Assembly (NCBI GenBank): GCA_945864765.1
Contig: CAMBDR010000040.1
Coordinates: 1 to 14,300 of the forward strand
From: Janthinobacterium lividum
Lineage (GTDB): Bacteria > Pseudomonadota > Gammaproteobacteria > Burkholderiales > Burkholderiaceae_D
Direction: 5' to 3'
Length of the DNA stretch: 14,300 nt
The position numbers and the translations under genes are program-made. The notes under the pieces were generated by a model that had not been told where the DNA came from, searched no databases, and was given only the letters and a program-made list of their open reading frames with translations. This document shows, piece by piece, positions 6,918 to 13,694 of this stretch (within the stretch, counting starts at the first letter, position 1; each line of letters begins with the position of its first letter).

Positions 6918-9650
6918 ATGACCCAAACCTCGCCCGACACACTTGGCACGCTCAAAAAATTCAAACTCTCCGCTGACAAAAAAGGCCACTTTTACTCCCT
7001 GCCCGCACTGGCCAAGGCGCTGGATGTTAATCTCACCCGCCTGCCAGTCTCGATTCGGATTGTGCTTGAATCGGTACTGCGCAATTGTGACGGCAAAAAG
7101 GTCAGTGAAGAGCATGTGCGGCAACTGGCCAACTGGAAACCGAATGCCGAGCGCAACGATGAAATTCCGTTTGTGGTCTCGCGCGTGGTATTGCAAGACT
7201 TTACCGGCGTGCCCCTGTTGGCCGACCTGGCGGCAATGCGCAATGTGGCAGCCAAAATGGGCCAGAACCCCAAGAAAATTGAACCCCTGGTGCCAGTCGA
7301 TCTGGTGGTGGATCACTCGGTCACCATCGACCATTTCCGCGAAAAGAAAGCACTCGACCTGAACATGAAACTGGAATTTTCGCGCAATAACGAGCGCTAC
7401 CAGTTCATGAAATGGGGCATGCAAGCGTTTGACACCTTTGGCGTGGTACCACCGGGCTTTGGGATTGTGCATCAGGTGAATCTGGAATATTTGGCGCGTG
7501 GCGTACATCGAAAAAAGGCCAAGGGTGAGCCGGATTTGTATTATCCCGACACCCTGGTTGGCACCGATTCCCACACCACCATGATTAACGGCATCGGCGT
7601 GGTCGGCTGGGGCGTGGGCGGGATCGAAGCGGAAGCGGGTATGTTAGGCCAACCGGTGTACTTTTTAACGCCGGATGTGGTGGGCGTCAACCTGACTGGC
7701 AAACTACGCGAAGGCTGCACCGCCACCGACCTGGTATTGACCATTACCGAAATGCTGCGTAAAGAAAAAGTGGTGGGCAAGTTTGTCGAATTCTTTGGCG
7801 AGGGCACCGAGTCGCTCAGCCTGACTGATCGCGCCACCATCGCCAATATGGCCCCGGAATATGGCGCGACCATGGGCTTTTTTCCGGTCGATGAAGCCAC
7901 CATCGATTACTTTAAAGGCACCGGGCGCAGCAAATCAGAAATCAAAGCTTTCGAAGCGTATTTCAAGGCGCAAAACCTGTTTGGCATTCCCAAGGCGGGT
8001 GAGATTGATTACACCAAGGAAGTATCGCTCGATTTATCGACCGTCACGCCCTCACTGGCAGGCCCGAAACGGCCACAGGACCGTATCGAACTGGGCAAGG
8101 TCAAAACCACTTTTGCCGATTTGTTCGTACAACCGACCACGGCCAACGGCTTCAACAAAAAAGCAGCCGATTTGGATGTGAGTTATCCGGTTAGCGACAC
8201 CGTGAGCGTGAAAAACGGCGACGTACTGATTGCCGCCATCACCTCGTGTACCAATACCTCCAACCCGAATGTGATGTTGGCCGCAGGTTTATTGGCCAAA
8301 AAAGCGGTAGAAGCGGGCTTGACGATTGCGCCGCACATCAAAACCTCGCTCGCGCCAGGCTCGCGCGTGGTGACGGAATATTTAACGGCGGCGGGCTTGC
8401 TGCCCTATCTGGAAAAAATCGGCTTTGGCGTCACCGCCTACGGTTGCACCACCTGTATTGGGAATGCGGGCGATTTAACGCCGGAAATGAATGAAGCAAT
8501 TAGCAAAAACGATGTGGTAGCCTCGGCGGTATTGTCGGGCAACCGCAACTTTGAAGCGCGCATTCATCCCAATATTCGCTCCAACTTTTTGGCCTCGCCA
8601 CCGCTGGTGGTGGCGTATGCGATTGCCGGCAACGTGATGGTGGATTTAATGACCGAACCGGTGGGCAAGGGTAAAAGCGGCAAAGATGTGTTTTTGGGCG
8701 ACATTTGGCCGACCTCGCAGGAAGTGCAAGACTTGTTGAAATTTGCCATGGATGGCAAGGTCTTTAAAAACAATTACGCCGATGTGAAAGACGCGCCCGG
8801 CAAGCTGTGGGAAAAAGTCACCAGTGTCGATGGCCAGGTCTATAACTGGCCCGTTTCCACCTATATTGCCGAACCGCCGTTTTTTGAACATTTCACGATG
8901 GAGCCGCAAGCGGCCGCAACCGGCATCACGGGTGCGCGCGCGCTCGGCGTGTTTGGCGATTCGATCACCACCGACCATATCTCGCCAGCCGGTTCGATCA
9001 AAGAATCCTCCCCTGCGGGCAAGTGGCTGCTGGAACATGATGTCTTGAAAGCGGACTTTAACTCCTATGGCTCACGCCGTGGCAATCACGAAATCATGAT
9101 GCGCGGCACTTTTGCCAATGTGCGCATCAAAAACCGCATGATACCGCCGGGGGCGGATGGTTCGGCGGTTGAAGGTGGCATTACCATTCATCAGCCAAGT
9201 GGCGCGCAAATGGCGATTTACGATGCCGCCATGCAGTATATGCAAGATGGCGTGCCAACCATGGTGTTTGGTGGCGAAGAATACGGCACCGGTTCCTCGC
9301 GTGATTGGGCGGCCAAGGGTACGCAGTTGTTGGGCGTGAAGGCGGTCATTACCAAATCATTTGAACGCATCCACCGCTCCAATCTGGTGGGCATGGGCGT
9401 GTTGCCGCTGCAGTTTATCGGTAGCGACAGCGTGGAAAGCCTGGGCATAACGGGCAATGAAACCTTTGATTTGAAGGGCTTGGAGGGTGAAATCAAACCG
9501 CAGCAAGAAGCGACGCTGGTGATTCACCGCCTTGACGGCAGTGTGCAGGAAGTGACCTTACTGCTGCGCATTGATACGCCGATTGAAGTGGATTACTATA
9601 AACACGGTGGGATTTTGCCGTTTGTGCTGCGCCAGTTGCTGGCGGCATAG
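6918..9650 (+). CDS. acnA: Aconitate hydratase A
   Basis: This 910-residue cytoplasmic 4Fe-4S enzyme isomerises citrate to isocitrate via cis-aconitate. It has the length and layout of the AcnA/IRP-like family. Domains 1-3 include FTGVPLLADLAAMR, VDHSVTID and GTDSHTTMINGIGVVGWGVGG. The cluster ligands are Cys444 in TSCTNTSNPNVM and Cys510 and Cys513 in YGCTTCIGNAG. The C-terminal swivel domain includes FGDSITTDHISPAGSI, NSYGSRRGNHEIM and EEYGTGSSRDWAAKG, with the expected catalytic Ser/Arg. The start at 6918 follows an AAAGGA ribosome site and gives MTQTSPDTLG. The in-frame upstream ATG near 6780 would run through the previous gene and is unlikely. A strong terminator follows 22 bp after the stop, which ends this gene group. 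Confidence 0.98.
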   Translation: MTQTSPDTLGTLKKFKLSADKKGHFYSLPALAKALDVNLTRLPVSIRIVLESVLRNCDGKKVSEEHVRQLANWKPNAERNDEIPFVVSRVVLQDFTGVPLLADLAAMRNVAAKMGQNPKKIEPLVPVDLVVDHSVTIDHFREKKALDLNMKLEFSRNNERYQFMKWGMQAFDTFGVVPPGFGIVHQVNLEYLARGVHRKKAKGEPDLYYPDTLVGTDSHTTMINGIGVVGWGVGGIEAEAGMLGQPVYFLTPDVVGVNLTGKLREGCTATDLVLTITEMLRKEKVVGKFVEFFGEGTESLSLTDRATIANMAPEYGATMGFFPVDEATIDYFKGTGRSKSEIKAFEAYFKAQNLFGIPKAGEIDYTKEVSLDLSTVTPSLAGPKRPQDRIELGKVKTTFADLFVQPTTANGFNKKAADLDVSYPVSDTVSVKNGDVLIAAITSCTNTSNPNVMLAAGLLAKKAVEAGLTIAPHIKTSLAPGSRVVTEYLTAAGLLPYLEKIGFGVTAYGCTTCIGNAGDLTPEMNEAISKNDVVASAVLSGNRNFEARIHPNIRSNFLASPPLVVAYAIAGNVMVDLMTEPVGKGKSGKDVFLGDIWPTSQEVQDLLKFAMDGKVFKNNYADVKDAPGKLWEKVTSVDGQVYNWPVSTYIAEPPFFEHFTMEPQAAATGITGARALGVFGDSITTDHISPAGSIKESSPAGKWLLEHDVLKADFNSYGSRRGNHEIMMRGTFANVRIKNRMIPPGADGSAVEGGITIHQPSGAQMAIYDAAMQYMQDGVPTMVFGGEEYGTGSSRDWAAKGTQLLGVKAVITKSFERIHRSNLVGMGVLPLQFIGSDSVESLGITGNETFDLKGLEGEIKPQQEATLVIHRLDGSVQEVTLLLRIDTPIEVDYYKHGGILPFVLRQLLAA

Positions 9651-9672
9651 GTTAATTGGATGTTGCTTGAAT

Positions 9673-9702
9673 AAAAAACGCCGGACGAATCCGGCGTTTT
9701 TT
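9673..9702 (+). terminator. Bidirectional intrinsic terminator after acnA
   Basis: A 7-bp perfect stem, CGCCGGA/TCCGGCG, encloses the tetraloop CGAA (9679-9696). It is flanked by six A on the left and six T on the right. It therefore works as a classical rho-independent terminator for acnA, and its symmetry lets it also stop transcription arriving on the minus strand from the toxin gene. Confidence 0.95.
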
Positions 9703-9872
9703 ATTGCCATAACACGATCAATCATATTCATATCAACCAATAATTCACCGCTGTTGACGTTTGACAACATCCACGAAAGAGGACAGCAAAAGGGGAAAAG
9801 GGACATCCACAACAGTAGCAACATTGGGAACCATGTACGGCTCACAGCACGGATAAGTGTGCCTTATTTTCA
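9703..9872. other. Intergenic region without a recognisable gene
   Basis: These 170 bases lie between the acnA terminator and the 3' end of the toxin gene. The only reading frame spanning part of it (minus strand, from 9845) runs through the terminator into acnA antisense sequence and has no ribosome site. A purine-rich patch around 9776-9804 (AAAAGGGGAAAAGGGACATC) has the look of degraded repeat or transposon-edge DNA, but I cannot assign it. Confidence 0.5.
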
Positions 9873-10277
9873 TCAAGAATAGCTAAACAATTCGATATCG
9901 TCCATCGGGTAGTGTTTGCGATTGTGCGTCCACAACGGACAGCGATGGGCACGCGCAGTTGCGGCCAGGATAAAGTCTTCCAGCGCAACGCCCTGAAACG
10001 CTTTGGCATATTGGTTGGCATACAGCCCCGCCAAGCGCCCCACTTCATGATCCATGTCCACCCGCTGGCACAAGTCAAACAGTGCCTCAATATCTCTGTG
10101 CTCGCGCTTGAACGCGCCCGCGTACACCTCTGCCACGACAATGGGGCAGATCAGAAATTGGGTTTGGGCTTCCAGCAGCGTAAGAAAACATGTCACCACC
10201 GCAGGCGCTTTTTTTAGCAAATCGATGACAATATTGGTGTCCAGCACCAGCCGCTCGGGCGTCATCACAGCGGTCAT
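9873..10277 (-). CDS. vapC: PIN-domain (VapC-type) ribonuclease toxin
   Basis: This 134-residue protein covers a complete PIN domain. RLVLDTNIVIDLL gives the first acidic residue, Asp13. VVAEVYAG supplies Glu50, LEDFILAATA supplies Asp101, and the C-terminal WTHNRKHYP motif supplies Thr117 and Asn119. This is the usual acidic metal centre of VapC-type toxins, which cleave RNA. The start overlaps the antitoxin stop by 4 bases (ATGA), as is typical of coupled toxin-antitoxin pairs. An internal Met5 is a possible alternative start. All catalytic positions are intact, so the toxin looks active. Its RNA target is not predictable. Confidence 0.92.
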   Translation of the reverse strand: MTAVMTPERLVLDTNIVIDLLKKAPAVVTCFLTLLEAQTQFLICPIVVAEVYAGAFKREHRDIEALFDLCQRVDMDHEVGRLAGLYANQYAKAFQGVALEDFILAATARAHRCPLWTHNRKHYPMDDIELFSYS

Positions 10278-10531
10278 GTTTCATCACCCGTTCGCAAAAT
10301 GCGGCTTTTGCCGCGAATCGTGCGCACATAGTCGTCCGAATCGACATCCGCAAAGCTTTCCAAAGGCTTGAGCCGCTCAAAGAAGGCGCGGGCATCGGCC
10401 ACCGGGTCTTGCTGGAGGTCCTTTTCCAGCGAACGGCGGATCAGTTCGGAAATGCTGATCCCCACGCCGCGCGCACGACTTTTCAGGCTTTCGTAGAGGG
10501 CATCCGGCAGGTAAATTTGGGTGCGGTGCAT
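10274..10531 (-). CDS. Ribbon-helix-helix antitoxin of the PIN toxin
   Basis: This 85-residue antitoxin begins with the RHH DNA-binding fold: a strand RTQIYLP, helix ALYESLKSRARG, the turn VGIS, then helix ISELIRRSLEKDL. The charged C-terminal half (about 45-85) should wrap around the toxin. I start the gene at ATG 10529-10531, because GGAG lies 6 bases upstream and the fold then begins at residue 2. The ATG four codons earlier (10541-10543) has no ribosome site. The stop overlaps the toxin start by 4 bases. Such antitoxins normally repress their own promoter, and a matching inverted repeat lies just upstream. Confidence 0.9.
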   Translation of the reverse strand: MHRTQIYLPDALYESLKSRARGVGISISELIRRSLEKDLQQDPVADARAFFERLKPLESFADVDSDDYVRTIRGKSRILRTGDET

Positions 10532-10546
10532 GGCTGGCTCCATTTA

Positions 10547-11557
10547 TTATGATGTATGAAATTGTACATCACAATACACTGCGGGCACAAGCGCTTCCTG
10601 CTGCGCCGAATGCCGAAGAGCTGGGTCGCCGTTCAGCGCCAACGGCATCGCTCTGGCCCAGCGGTTGGCGGACAGGGAAAACGTCAGCGCGCGGACTTGG
10701 TGATACCAACCGGCGGGTACGTACAGCATATCGCCGGGATTGACCATGCACTCGACCATCAAGGCCTGGCGCGCCAACGGGAATTGCTCGAAATCCGGTG
10801 CCTCGGGGTTGAACGGGGAGCCGAACAGGATGGGGTTCGCCTCGCGCGGGTAGAGAAATTGGTCGTGGTGCGGCGGGGACAGAAAAATGCGTTTGCTGCC
10901 CCATATCTGCGCAAAAATGTTGTCGTCATAGTCGCAGTGCAGCGGCGTCACCGTTCCCGTCGGGCCGAGCCAAAAGCGGGGTGGGCCCATCTTGGTAAGC
11001 CAGGCCGGCCAATGGCACATCGGATTGAGTCCGCGCAGTTCCAGGTTGCCCAGATAGGGCGGCAGGCCCGGCGTGCCAGCGGCGACCAGATCGAGATATT
11101 CAAGCATCGACATGTCCTGCATGGCGCGGTCCGGCGCGAATGCGGTGTTGATGTAGTCGCCCACCCGCGCCCGCACCGCCACCGCACCGAAGCGCTCGCG
11201 CAGCGTCTGAGGGGTGAGGTTGGACAGGGGCCACCTGTTGACCAGCCCGGTGACCAGAAACGGCAGGCCCAGAGCGGCCCGCGCGCGAAACGCCGCCGCG
11301 TCGGGCACCGCGATGCGCGGCACGGCGGAAATGGCCGGGAGCTCGCATGCGGCGCACCGGATCGCGTCGCGCATTTCCGCTATCGACGTGACGCCCCGCA
11401 CCCGCGCATCGCGCCGCTCGCGCGCCTGCTTTTGGGCCAGCGCGTCCGCAGGCGAGGCAGGCGTTGCCTGCATGCGCGGTGGCAGGCGGGGTGGCGGCGA
11501 GATTTGCGCCGGCAGAGCTTCTTGCTTGCTTGCCACCGAAATATTCTCTTTTAACAT
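10547..11557 (-). CDS. Cupin-like (JmjC-type) Fe(II)/2-oxoglutarate-dependent oxygenase
   Basis: This protein of about 336 residues has a disordered, Pro/Ala-rich N-terminus (roughly 15-50) and a JmjC-like double-stranded beta-helix of the bacterial cupin_8 type. The likely iron ligands are His207 and Asp209 in PLHCDYDDN and His286 in GWYHQV, in the context PGDMLYVPAGWYH. QIWGSKRIFLSPP is also typical of the family. Members hydroxylate protein side chains or small molecules; the substrate here is unknown. The start is either ATG at 11555-11557 (chosen) or GTG two codons earlier; neither has a strong ribosome site. The gene is visibly more GC-rich than the TCA genes, which may mean a different origin. 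It is divergent from the MFS gene, and the toxin-antitoxin pair lies immediately downstream. Confidence 0.85.
   Translation of the reverse strand: MLKENISVASKQEALPAQISPPPRLPPRMQATPASPADALAQKQARERRDARVRGVTSIAEMRDAIRCAACELPAISAVPRIAVPDAAAFRARAALGLPFLVTGLVNRWPLSNLTPQTLRERFGAVAVRARVGDYINTAFAPDRAMQDMSMLEYLDLVAAGTPGLPPYLGNLELRGLNPMCHWPAWLTKMGPPRFWLGPTGTVTPLHCDYDDNIFAQIWGSKRIFLSPPHHDQFLYPREANPILFGSPFNPEAPDFEQFPLARQALMVECMVNPGDMLYVPAGWYHQVRALTFSLSANRWARAMPLALNGDPALRHSAQQEALVPAVYCDVQFHTS
10550..10590 (-). promoter_or_regulatory. Candidate promoter and autoregulatory operator of the toxin-antitoxin pair
   Basis: Perfect 7-bp arms TGATGTA and TACATCA (10550-10556 and 10565-10571) flank an 8-bp spacer. 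On the minus strand a -35 TTGTGC (10585-10590), an 18-bp spacer and a -10 TACAAT (10561-10566) overlap this repeat. A bound RHH dimer would therefore block the promoter. The elements overlap the last codons of the upstream cupin gene. A second hexamer pair (TTGTGA, 17 bp, CATAAT) is also possible, so the exact start is uncertain. Confidence 0.6.
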
Positions 11558-11578
11558 GGGCACTCACTCAATTTTTGT

Positions 11579-11622
11579 TGTAGCCTTTGATGTAGCCACC
11601 ATGTAGCCACCATGTAGCCACT
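11579..11622. repeat. TGTAGCC repeat array between divergent cupin and MFS genes
   Basis: Three tandem 11-bp units ATGTAGCCACC (11590-11600, 11601-11611, and 11612-11622 with a final T) are preceded by a further TGTAGCC at 11579-11585. The four TGTAGCC cores are therefore spaced 12, 11 and 11 bp apart, about one helical turn. Lying in the 140-bp divergent spacer, they could be regulator binding sites or slippage products. Confidence 0.85.
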
Positions 11623-11703
11623 TAGGCAAGCCTATCACAACAATGGCCGCAATGGCGCTGCGTCTTTTTGATTTTCTTTAATACGAACAGGTAGAGGCAA
11701 ATT

Positions 11704-12936
11704 ATGAACCGACAACTGTGGCTGCTGGCTCTCTGCCAAGGGCTTTTCTTGACCAATAACGTGACCTTCATCGCCATCAATGGCTTGGTCGGCTTAAGTT
11801 TGGCACCCAAGGGCTGGATGGCAACCTTACCCGTGATGGCCTATGTGGTAGGCGGCGCGTTGTCCACAGGCGTGGTTGCCAAAACACAGTCGCGCTTTGG
11901 TCGCCGTGTTTCGTTTCAAATGGGTTTGATCGTTGCGTTGTTATCGGCCCTGTTGTGTAGTTATGCGGCGATCAACAAAAACTTTTGGCTATTGTGTTTT
12001 TCGACTTTGGTGGCGGGCTACTATTATGCCAATGGCAGCCTGTATCGCTTCGCTGCGGCAGAATTGGTGGCAATCCAATGGCGCGAAAAAGCCGTCTCCG
12101 TGGTGATGGCGGGCGGCTTGATTGGTGCAGTGGCAGGCCCGAATCTGGCGCAGTGGACGCGCAATTTAACGGCCGTGCCATTTGCCGGCGCTTATCTGGC
12201 CTTGGCCGTAGTTGCCTTACTGGCTATGGGCGTGCTATCCCTGATCGACTTCCCCGCACCTGCCTGCCACAAGCCTGGGGCGGGTGGCAGGCCGCTACGC
12301 GTCATCATGCGCCAGCCAATTTTCATCGTTGCCGCCTCTTGCGGTGCGTTGGGATTTGGCATCATGAATTTGCTGATGGCGGCAACGCCTATCGCCATGC
12401 AAGTTTGCGGCTTGCCATTTTCGGATACGGCGCTGGTGTTGGAGTGGCACATCATCGGCATGTTTGCGCCGGGCTTTTTCACCGGGCATTTGATCAAGCG
12501 TTTTGGCACCTTGCGTATTATGGCCGTGGGTGTACTACTGAATGCGCTTAGTATTGCGCTGGCACTGACTGGCGTTGAGTTGCTGCAATTTGTGAGTGCC
12601 TTGTTTCTGTTGGGCGTGGGTTGGAATTTCTTATTCACTGGCAGCACGACCCTGGCCTTGCAAACCTTTGCACCGGAAGAAAAAGACCGCGCCCAAGGTG
12701 CCTTAAATTTCTTTGTCTTCCTGGTCTTGGCGCTCACTTCCTTAGCTTCCGGCGTGCTGGTGACCAGCAAAGGCTGGGCGCTATTGAACATAGGCGCTTT
12801 GATCCCGGTTGCCTTCACTGCGGCGGCGCTGATTTTTGCTGCGCTCAGTCCTGCGCCAATTGTGCCAATTGCGCCAATGCCGCCTGCGCGGCAGCCTGTA
12901 CGCGGTAATTGTCCGCCTTTGCCGCCAGATGACTGA
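11704..12936 (+). CDS. Major facilitator superfamily transporter
   Basis: This 410-residue inner-membrane transporter has about 12 predicted hydrophobic helices, starting with LWLLALCQGLFL and ending near ALIFAAL (about residue 380). The loop after helix 2 contains SRFGRR, a version of the MFS loop 2-3 signature, and its half-repeat copy after helix 8 reads KRFGTLRI. The substrate cannot be inferred; the general type is close to proton-driven efflux carriers. An AGAGG ribosome site lies 6 bases before the ATG. The C-terminal 28 residues are an unusual Pro-rich tail, and the final 92 bp overlap the 3' end of the convergent gene. The gene is divergent from the cupin-like oxygenase with shared upstream repeats, so joint regulation is possible. 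Confidence 0.9.
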   Translation: MNRQLWLLALCQGLFLTNNVTFIAINGLVGLSLAPKGWMATLPVMAYVVGGALSTGVVAKTQSRFGRRVSFQMGLIVALLSALLCSYAAINKNFWLLCFSTLVAGYYYANGSLYRFAAAELVAIQWREKAVSVVMAGGLIGAVAGPNLAQWTRNLTAVPFAGAYLALAVVALLAMGVLSLIDFPAPACHKPGAGGRPLRVIMRQPIFIVAASCGALGFGIMNLLMAATPIAMQVCGLPFSDTALVLEWHIIGMFAPGFFTGHLIKRFGTLRIMAVGVLLNALSIALALTGVELLQFVSALFLLGVGWNFLFTGSTTLALQTFAPEEKDRAQGALNFFVFLVLALTSLASGVLVTSKGWALLNIGALIPVAFTAAALIFAALSPAPIVPIAPMPPARQPVRGNCPPLPPDD

Positions 12937-13690
12937 TGATGTCCAAGGTATTGCCATCGCCCAGCAAGGCGGCCATGCGGATCAGATCGACCCGGTTCCA
13001 GACATCGGTATGGTTGATGGCGCTAATGGTTTGATTGACGAGATCAAACTCGTATTGCTCGCTCCAGGCCTTGCCCTTTTCCAGCGGAATCAGGTTCAGC
13101 GAGATCGACAACTCCGCTGGCGGGTACTGGATATGGACATCCTGAAAGCGGCGAAAGAACAGGATGCTTCCTTCAGCGAGGGTCACGGACTGCGCAAACC
13201 GCAGATCGACCTTTTCCCCGACCCGGCCCTGCACCGTATCGACCGCCAGATCATAAATGTCGGTGCGGTAGCCCGGCCCCCAATAGCCGGCAGTGAGCAG
13301 GCTGAAGTTGTGATTGTGCGCGACCTGAAAGGCTTTCAGTTCGGCGTCCAGCGTGGCATTGTTGGCATACACCTTGGGCACAACCCAGATATTGGCCCGC
13401 ACAAAGAAGCGTTTGTCGGTGTAGCCGTGATCGCTGTTGGACCACAGCATCAGCGAAGTATCGGCATACGGATTGCCTTGCTGGAACTGCGCCGGCTGCT
13501 TCAGCGCCTCATTGATTTTGTCGCGCAGCAAATGCTTGTTGGCGGCCAGCGCAGCCAGTTGCGGCGCGCTGGCGATCAGGCTGTCGGGCTCATCGATATC
13601 AACTTGCTGGTTGACGAAATCGACATATTGTTCCAGGCTGATGGCCGCATCGGCCGCAGGCGGGGTGGTGGGGGTGAGTACGAAGGCCAT
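12845..13690 (-). CDS. Uncharacterised 281-residue protein with a possible cupin-like fold
   Basis: I do not recognise this family. The N-terminal third (about 15-80) looks helical. From about residue 90 the sequence becomes strand-rich: LMLWSNSDHGYTDKRFFVRANIWVV is cut here as LMLWSNSD then KRFFVRANIWVV. Next come HNHNFSLLTAGYW (His125, His127), YRTDIYDL, and then EGSILFFRRFQDVHIQYPP with His186, followed by SISLNLIP. A His-x-His pair followed about 60 residues later by a His in a 'G-x-x-L-F-F ... H' strand resembles a metal-binding cupin jelly roll. This is inference without a search. The C-terminal 70 residues look helical and end in LAQ repeats. The start at ATG 13688-13690 lies 4 bp after the upstream stop without its own ribosome site, so translation is probably coupled. 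An upstream in-frame extension is Cys/Arg-rich shadow sequence and was discarded. Confidence 0.75.
   Translation of the reverse strand: MAFVLTPTTPPAADAAISLEQYVDFVNQQVDIDEPDSLIASAPQLAALAANKHLLRDKINEALKQPAQFQQGNPYADTSLMLWSNSDHGYTDKRFFVRANIWVVPKVYANNATLDAELKAFQVAHNHNFSLLTAGYWGPGYRTDIYDLAVDTVQGRVGEKVDLRFAQSVTLAEGSILFFRRFQDVHIQYPPAELSISLNLIPLEKGKAWSEQYEFDLVNQTISAINHTDVWNRVDLIRMAALLGDGNTLDIISHLAAKADNYRVQAAAQAALAQLAQLAQD
12852..12878. repeat. Three tandem 9-bp units in the convergent gene overlap
   Basis: TGCGCCAAT, TGTGCCAAT and TGCGCCAAT follow one another. On the plus strand they encode part of the Pro/Ile/Ala tail of the MFS protein. On the minus strand they encode the terminal LAQLAQ of the uncharacterised protein. 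The 9-bp period keeps both reading frames. Confidence 0.85.
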
Positions 13691-13694
13691 GATG

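Noticed and set aside
10556..11554. A 332-residue plus-strand frame opposite the cupin-like gene
   Set aside because: It mirrors the GC-rich codon pattern of the minus-strand gene, whose iron-ligand motifs are clear; the plus-strand product is Arg/Gly/His-rich with no family features.
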